A DNA stretch of 37,744 nt from a virus. The translations under genes were made by a program, and so were the position numbers. The DNA lies in IMG/VR virus record IMGVR_UViG_3300021963_000315, positions 1 through 37,744 of that record. One strand, written 5' to 3'. Positions 37,580 to 37,744 of this stretch are shown here, in pieces. A model generated the notes under the pieces. The model had not been told where the DNA came from, did no database searches, and saw nothing but the letters and a program-made list of their open reading frames with translations. How positions within the stretch are numbered: position 1 is the stretch's first letter; the number at the start of each line of letters is the position of its first letter.

Positions 37580-37653
37580 CTCGGGTTAGTTTAATGGCAG
37601 AATTCGTGGTTTGGGACCATGAGACGAAAGTTCGATTCTTTCACTCGAGACCA
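37580..37653 (+). tRNA. tRNA-Pro (TGG)
   Basis: Acceptor CTCGGGT/ACTCGAG, anticodon loop TTTGGGA (TGG), T loop TTCGATT, encoded CCA. Confidence 0.9.
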
Positions 37654-37660
37654 TTTATAT

Positions 37661-37735
37661 TCCAGTGTAGCACAGCGGTAGTGCAGTTGACTGTTAATCA
37701 ATTGGTCGTAGGTTCGATCCCTGCCACTGGAGCCA
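37661..37735 (+). tRNA. tRNA-Asn (GTT)
   Basis: Acceptor TCCAGTG/CACTGGA, anticodon loop CTGTTAA (GTT), T loop TTCGATC, encoded CCA. The cluster probably continues beyond the window. Confidence 0.92.
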
Positions 37736-37744
37736 ATTTTCGGA

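Overview
The window is part of a T4-like (Tevenvirinae-related) myovirus genome. It carries the C-terminus of the major capsid protein gp23, UvsY, UvsW, the late sigma factor gp55, the gp47/gp46 recombination nuclease, DenV, a GroES-type co-chaperonin and a tRNA cluster. The gene repertoire and many small conserved proteins resemble marine and freshwater cyanophage/pelagiphage-type T4-likes. A tripartite-tricarboxylate (Bug/TctC) binding protein, a family expanded in Betaproteobacteria, hints at a betaproteobacterial host; this is inference only.

Layout. 1-5.1 kb: late structural genes and replication/recombination genes (gp23, a tail-tube-like protein, a glycosyltransferase, uvsY, uvsW, gp55), with one perfect T4 late promoter. 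5.4-13.1 kb: a tightly overlapping cluster for 7-deazaguanine synthesis and probable insertion into DNA (queE, folE, PD-(D/E)XK nuclease, dpdA, formyltransferase, P-loop kinase-like gene, queF, queC, class II glutamine amidotransferase, dUTPase/dCTP deaminase-like gene, queD). Together they make preQ0 then preQ1, place it in DNA through the DpdA transglycosylase, and may formylate it. 13.1-17 kb: gp47, gp46 (broken by a frameshift), a peptide deformylase-like protein missing catalytic residues, and a reverse-strand NUMOD3 gene. 17.5-25.4 kb: small early/middle genes including denV, a deoxyribonucleotidase and a GNAT-like protein.

25.7-27.4 kb is the strangest part: a reverse-strand operon of four small acidic proteins whose coding strand is essentially free of cytosine. 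Between 26128 and 27214 the + strand has a single G. The C-free stretch begins at a candidate -10 box and runs to just before the terminator hairpin, so it matches a transcript rather than one gene.

27.4-34.3 kb: early genes, several behind near-consensus sigma70 promoters (TTGAC-N17-TATAAT), often with GTAAC/CGTAA motifs upstream. They include an AAA+ ATPase, a SprT-like zincin, a MazG-like protein and a DUF932 protein. 34.3-36.5 kb: auxiliary-type genes (Bug-family binding protein, PP-loop asparagine-synthetase-like protein, GroES). 36.5-37.74 kb: a leader with mutually exclusive hairpins, then eight tRNAs (Ile, Glu, Cys, Asp, Thr, Ala, Pro, Asn) interrupted by about 200 nt of apparently structured RNA. 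The window ends inside the tRNA cluster.
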